Of a stretch of 50,844 nucleotides of DNA, positions 48,684-50,844 are shown one piece after another (positions within the stretch are counted from its first letter, which is position 1; each line of letters starts with the position of its first letter). The stretch is from Anaerolineae bacterium (GTDB taxonomy: Bacteria; Chloroflexota; Anaerolineae; Anaerolineales; Villigracilaceae). The notes under the pieces are model-generated. The model searched no databases. It saw only the letters and a list, made by a program, of their open reading frames with translations, and was not told where the DNA came from. The stretch is from NCBI GenBank assembly GCA_017303735.1, contig JAFLCF010000007.1, forward strand, positions 1-50,844, in the 5' to 3' direction. Position numbers and translations under genes: made by a program.

Positions 48684-50309
48684 ATGCTTAGTATCCATAA
48701 TCTTAGTAAACATTTCGGTATCCATCCCGTTCTCAAAAATATCAACTTTAATATCAGCGCAGGCGAGCGCATCGGTCTGATCGGTGTCAATGGCTCCGGC
48801 AAGACCACACTCATGCGCATCCTCGCCGGGTTCGAACATCCTGATTCGGGGGATGTCGCTTCGACGCGCCCTAACCTACGCGTTGGCTACCTCGCCCAAG
48901 GAATGGAATTCGACCCGAATCAAACGCTTCACTCCGCGCTCGGGCTTGATGCAGATTCCCAAACCGACCCCGCGCTGGAAGTGGAGACTCTGGCTGTGGC
49001 GTTATCTCAGAATCCAAATGACGCTTCATTGCAAGCACAATATGACTCAGCCTTGTACAGACTCACAGGAAACAGCATCCAGCCGTCGGCGGTGTTGGAG
49101 CCGCTGGGCTTGTCCCACTTCCCCGCCGATACGCCCATCGCCCATCTCTCTGGCGGACAGAAGACCCGCCTGATGCTCGCCAAAGTTTTGTTGGATGACC
49201 CGCATCTGCTGTTGCTGGATGAACCAACCAATCATCTCGACATCGAAATGCTCGAATGGCTGGAAGATTGGCTGAACGGATTCAAAGGCGCGGCGCTGAT
49301 CGTTTCGCACGACCGCACATTCTTGGATAACACTGTGACAAAAGTGCTCGAGTTGGATTCATCCACGCATACGATCAAAACCTATGACGGCAATTACAGC
49401 GATTATCTCGAACAGAAATTACTCGAATATGACAAGCAGGAGCAAGCCTATCAAGATCAACAGGATGAGATCGCACAGTTGAAACGTGCAGCGAGGCATA
49501 TCCGCAGTTTGACGGTGATGAAAAAAGGCGGCAAAGCCGATGGCGGTGACAAGTTCGCGAAAGGTTTCTTCGGAAACCGCGCCACAAAAAATGTAGCCGG
49601 GCGCGCCAAAAATATCGAAGCCCGCATCGACCATTTATTAACCGACGAAAAAGTGGACAAGCCGCAAGGCTCATGGAAGTTGAAGCTGGATTTTGGTCAA
49701 CCAGAACATCAATCTAAAGATGTGTTGGTGACCGATGCGCTCTCAATTGGCTACACGCTAGAGCAACCTTTGTTGACGAATATCAATTTATTCATTCGTG
49801 CCGGTCAACGCGTGGTGTTGACCGGACCCAACGGCGCAGGCAAGACATCTTTCATCCGTACCGTGGTTGGGAAACTTCCGGCGTTGGCTGGGTCTTTCCG
49901 CTTGGGCGGCGCGACCAAGCTTGGTTACATGGCACAAGAACAGGAATTGCTAAACCCTGCATTGAATTCGGTACAGACCATTCAAAGCGTTGCCACCCTC
50001 AATGAAACCGAGACGCGCAACTTCCTGCATTACTTCCTCTTCAAAGGCGATGCCGCGTTACGCCCAGCCGGAGATCTTTCGTACGGTGAGCGTGCCCGCT
50101 TGCAATTGGCTTTACTTGTGGCGCAAGGCTGCACCTTCTTGATTCTGGATGAACCGATCAACCATTTAGATATCCCTTCGCGGGAACGGTTTGAGGAGGC
50201 GTTGGAAAATTTCAACGGCACGATATTGGCAGTCGTCCACGACCGCAGTTTTATCGAACGCTTTGCCACCGATGTATGGCAGGCACGCGATGGCAAGATT
50301 TATAAATAA
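48684..50309 (+). CDS. ABC-F family ATPase (ribosome-associated, possible antibiotic-resistance type)
   Basis: This 541-residue protein has two ATPase domains and no membrane segment. NBD1 (about 1-235) has GVNGSGKTTLMR, LSGGQKTRLMLAK and LLLDEPTNHLDIE; NBD2 (about 345-541) has GPNGAGKTSFIR, LSYGERARLQLAL and LILDEPINHLDIPSRE. The linker (about 245-320) is long and very basic (VMKKGGKADGGDKFAKGF), as in ABC-F proteins that reach the ribosomal tRNA site. Such proteins rescue stalled ribosomes or displace antibiotics. The attenuator-like leader supports a resistance role. The ribosome site is AGGAG. Confidence 0.92.
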   Translation: MLSIHNLSKHFGIHPVLKNINFNISAGERIGLIGVNGSGKTTLMRILAGFEHPDSGDVASTRPNLRVGYLAQGMEFDPNQTLHSALGLDADSQTDPALEVETLAVALSQNPNDASLQAQYDSALYRLTGNSIQPSAVLEPLGLSHFPADTPIAHLSGGQKTRLMLAKVLLDDPHLLLLDEPTNHLDIEMLEWLEDWLNGFKGAALIVSHDRTFLDNTVTKVLELDSSTHTIKTYDGNYSDYLEQKLLEYDKQEQAYQDQQDEIAQLKRAARHIRSLTVMKKGGKADGGDKFAKGFFGNRATKNVAGRAKNIEARIDHLLTDEKVDKPQGSWKLKLDFGQPEHQSKDVLVTDALSIGYTLEQPLLTNINLFIRAGQRVVLTGPNGAGKTSFIRTVVGKLPALAGSFRLGGATKLGYMAQEQELLNPALNSVQTIQSVATLNETETRNFLHYFLFKGDAALRPAGDLSYGERARLQLALLVAQGCTFLILDEPINHLDIPSRERFEEALENFNGTILAVVHDRSFIERFATDVWQARDGKIYK

Positions 50310-50319
50310 ACCGCAAACC

Positions 50320-50348
50320 TTGCCAAAATAGAAAATTAGTTCTACAAT
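50320..50348 (+). promoter_or_regulatory. Promoter of the VOC protein gene
   Basis: TTGCCA (50320-50325), a 17-base spacer and TACAAT (50343-50348). The leader is about 55 bases long. Confidence 0.65.
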
Positions 50349-50408
50349 GAAATCAGGCGCTGCTTTACTCGTATTAACGCCAGTGAACTTTAGAAAGGAT
50401 GTGTAAAG

Positions 50409-50774
50409 ATGTTGAACTTGAATTCGGTCATGATTGGAACACAACAACCTTCGGCGATGGTAGCTTTCTATGAAAAGCTACTCGGCAAGCCCGCCGATAT
50501 GGTTGACCCCGATAACGGCTTTTGGGGCTGGCAGGTTGGCAACGCATTTTTGGGAATCTTGAATCACTCAGAAATGGGCGGCAAGACCAAAGATGCCGGG
50601 CGCATCATGCTCAACTTTGAAACGCCGGATGTTGCTGAAGAATTTGAACGAATGAAAGCCATCGGCGCAACTGTCATCAAAGAACCGTATGGAATGGGCG
50701 AAGGTGAAGGGTCAATCGCCACTCTGGCAGACCCGGATGGAAATTACTTTCAGTTGATGAACCCGATGAGTTAG
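50409..50774 (+). CDS. VOC (glyoxalase/bleomycin resistance) superfamily protein
   Basis: This 121-residue protein has the paired beta-alpha-beta-beta-beta pattern of the VOC fold: LNLNSVMIGTQQPSAMVAFYEKLLG for the first half and LNFETPDVAEEFERMKAIGATVI for the second, ending with TLADPDGNYFQLMNP, where E/Q-type metal ligands usually lie. The terminal ligand is a Gln in place of the common Glu. The substrate is unknown; members include glyoxalases, dioxygenases and drug-binding proteins. It lies after the ABC-F gene but has its own promoter and terminator. Confidence 0.88.
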   Translation: MLNLNSVMIGTQQPSAMVAFYEKLLGKPADMVDPDNGFWGWQVGNAFLGILNHSEMGGKTKDAGRIMLNFETPDVAEEFERMKAIGATVIKEPYGMGEGEGSIATLADPDGNYFQLMNPMS

Positions 50775-50781
50775 TGAATAT

Positions 50782-50812
50782 ACAAAACTCCTCTTTAACA
50801 GAGGAGTTTTGT
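50782..50812 (+). terminator. Terminator after the VOC gene
   Basis: A 13-bp perfect stem, ACAAAACTCCTCT (50782-50794) with its complement (50800-50812), has a five-base loop; the 3' arm carries four T. Confidence 0.85.
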
Positions 50813-50844
50813 TATGTAATAGAGCGGTGCTAACAAGGTGAAAG

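Noticed and set aside
49071..49100. QPSAV peptide in the ABC-F protein, as in the repeat-derived peptides
   Set aside because: The DNA here shows no 7-base period and no inverted arm, so the match is probably chance.
1..50844. CRISPR array
   Set aside because: The repeats are short, degenerate, adjacent heptamers without unique spacers of constant length, and no cas gene is present.
1..50844. Selenoprotein genes near selB
   Set aside because: No coding region in the window shows a conserved domain continuing past an in-frame TGA.
1..50844. Insertion sequence, integrase or prophage region
   Set aside because: No transposase, integrase or phage gene was recognised; repeats are all short and non-coding for mobility enzymes.

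Overview
The window is about 51 kb of roughly 50% G+C bacterial DNA that reads best as a member of the Chloroflexota, class Anaerolineae. This is inferred from gene content, not from a marker: a biotin-dependent Na+-pumping decarboxylase next to an ADP-forming acyl-CoA synthetase, SelB, DUF3048 and CapA lipoproteins with Thr/Pro linkers, tandem FemAB proteins in an exopolysaccharide locus, and many short palindromic or heptamer repeats. No rRNA, tRNA, CRISPR array, phage or insertion sequence was seen. Almost every base lies in or next to a gene; no gene-free stretch exceeds 300 bases.

Layout. 1-2434 (minus): TetR-controlled efflux operon (regulator, ABC-2 permease, adaptor cut by the left edge). 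2500-3062: bacterioferritin with a candidate operator. 3124-5592: MFS transporter and M24 peptidase. 5616-6547: Rrf2 regulator and a small membrane protein sharing a mirrored candidate operator. 6616-7233: methyltransferase. 7408-13522: methylmalonyl-CoA-type Na+-pumping decarboxylase (carboxyltransferase, gamma, biotin carrier, beta), then ADP-forming acyl-CoA synthetase and a DUF1330 protein; together they could turn decarboxylation into a sodium gradient and an acyl-CoA into ATP. 13524-15449: beta-lactamase-fold protein, MOSC protein, small membrane protein. 15502-16515 (minus): D-cysteine desulfhydrase-like enzyme. 16595-24004 (minus): exopolysaccharide genes (glycosyltransferase, polyprenyl glycosylphosphotransferase, epimerase, 4,6-dehydratase, two FemAB proteins), mostly overlapping. 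24073-26539 (minus): histidine kinase, response regulator, RidA. 26642-32891 (minus): exported helical protein, hypothetical protein, CapA lipoprotein, enolase-superfamily enzyme, zinc-ribbon membrane protein, DUF3048 lipoprotein. 32964-36519 (plus): three complex-I-like membrane subunits with no redox subunits. 36570-47187 (plus): coiled-coil protein, SelB, PAS/GAF histidine kinase, SRAP protein, MFS exporter, LysM/M23 peptidase, membrane propeller protein. 47184-48466 (minus): PilZ protein and PIG-L deacetylase. 48540-50309: ABC-F ATPase behind what looks like a ribosome-mediated attenuator. 50409-50774: VOC protein.

Two signals stand out. First, at least ten repeat tracts of unrelated sequence share an exact 7-base period, often arranged as forward heptamers, a spacer and reverse-complement heptamers. 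Several sit in frame inside conserved enzymes or supply stop codons to flanking genes. A separate 33-bp palindrome has also entered a coding sequence in frame. Second, the ABC-F leader holds a five-codon ORF, a hairpin, an intrinsic terminator and a six-base alternative pairing that would break the terminator, the architecture of antibiotic-induced attenuation. The orphan complex-I-like trio, in which lysines essential for proton transfer appear replaced, is a third candidate for new biology.
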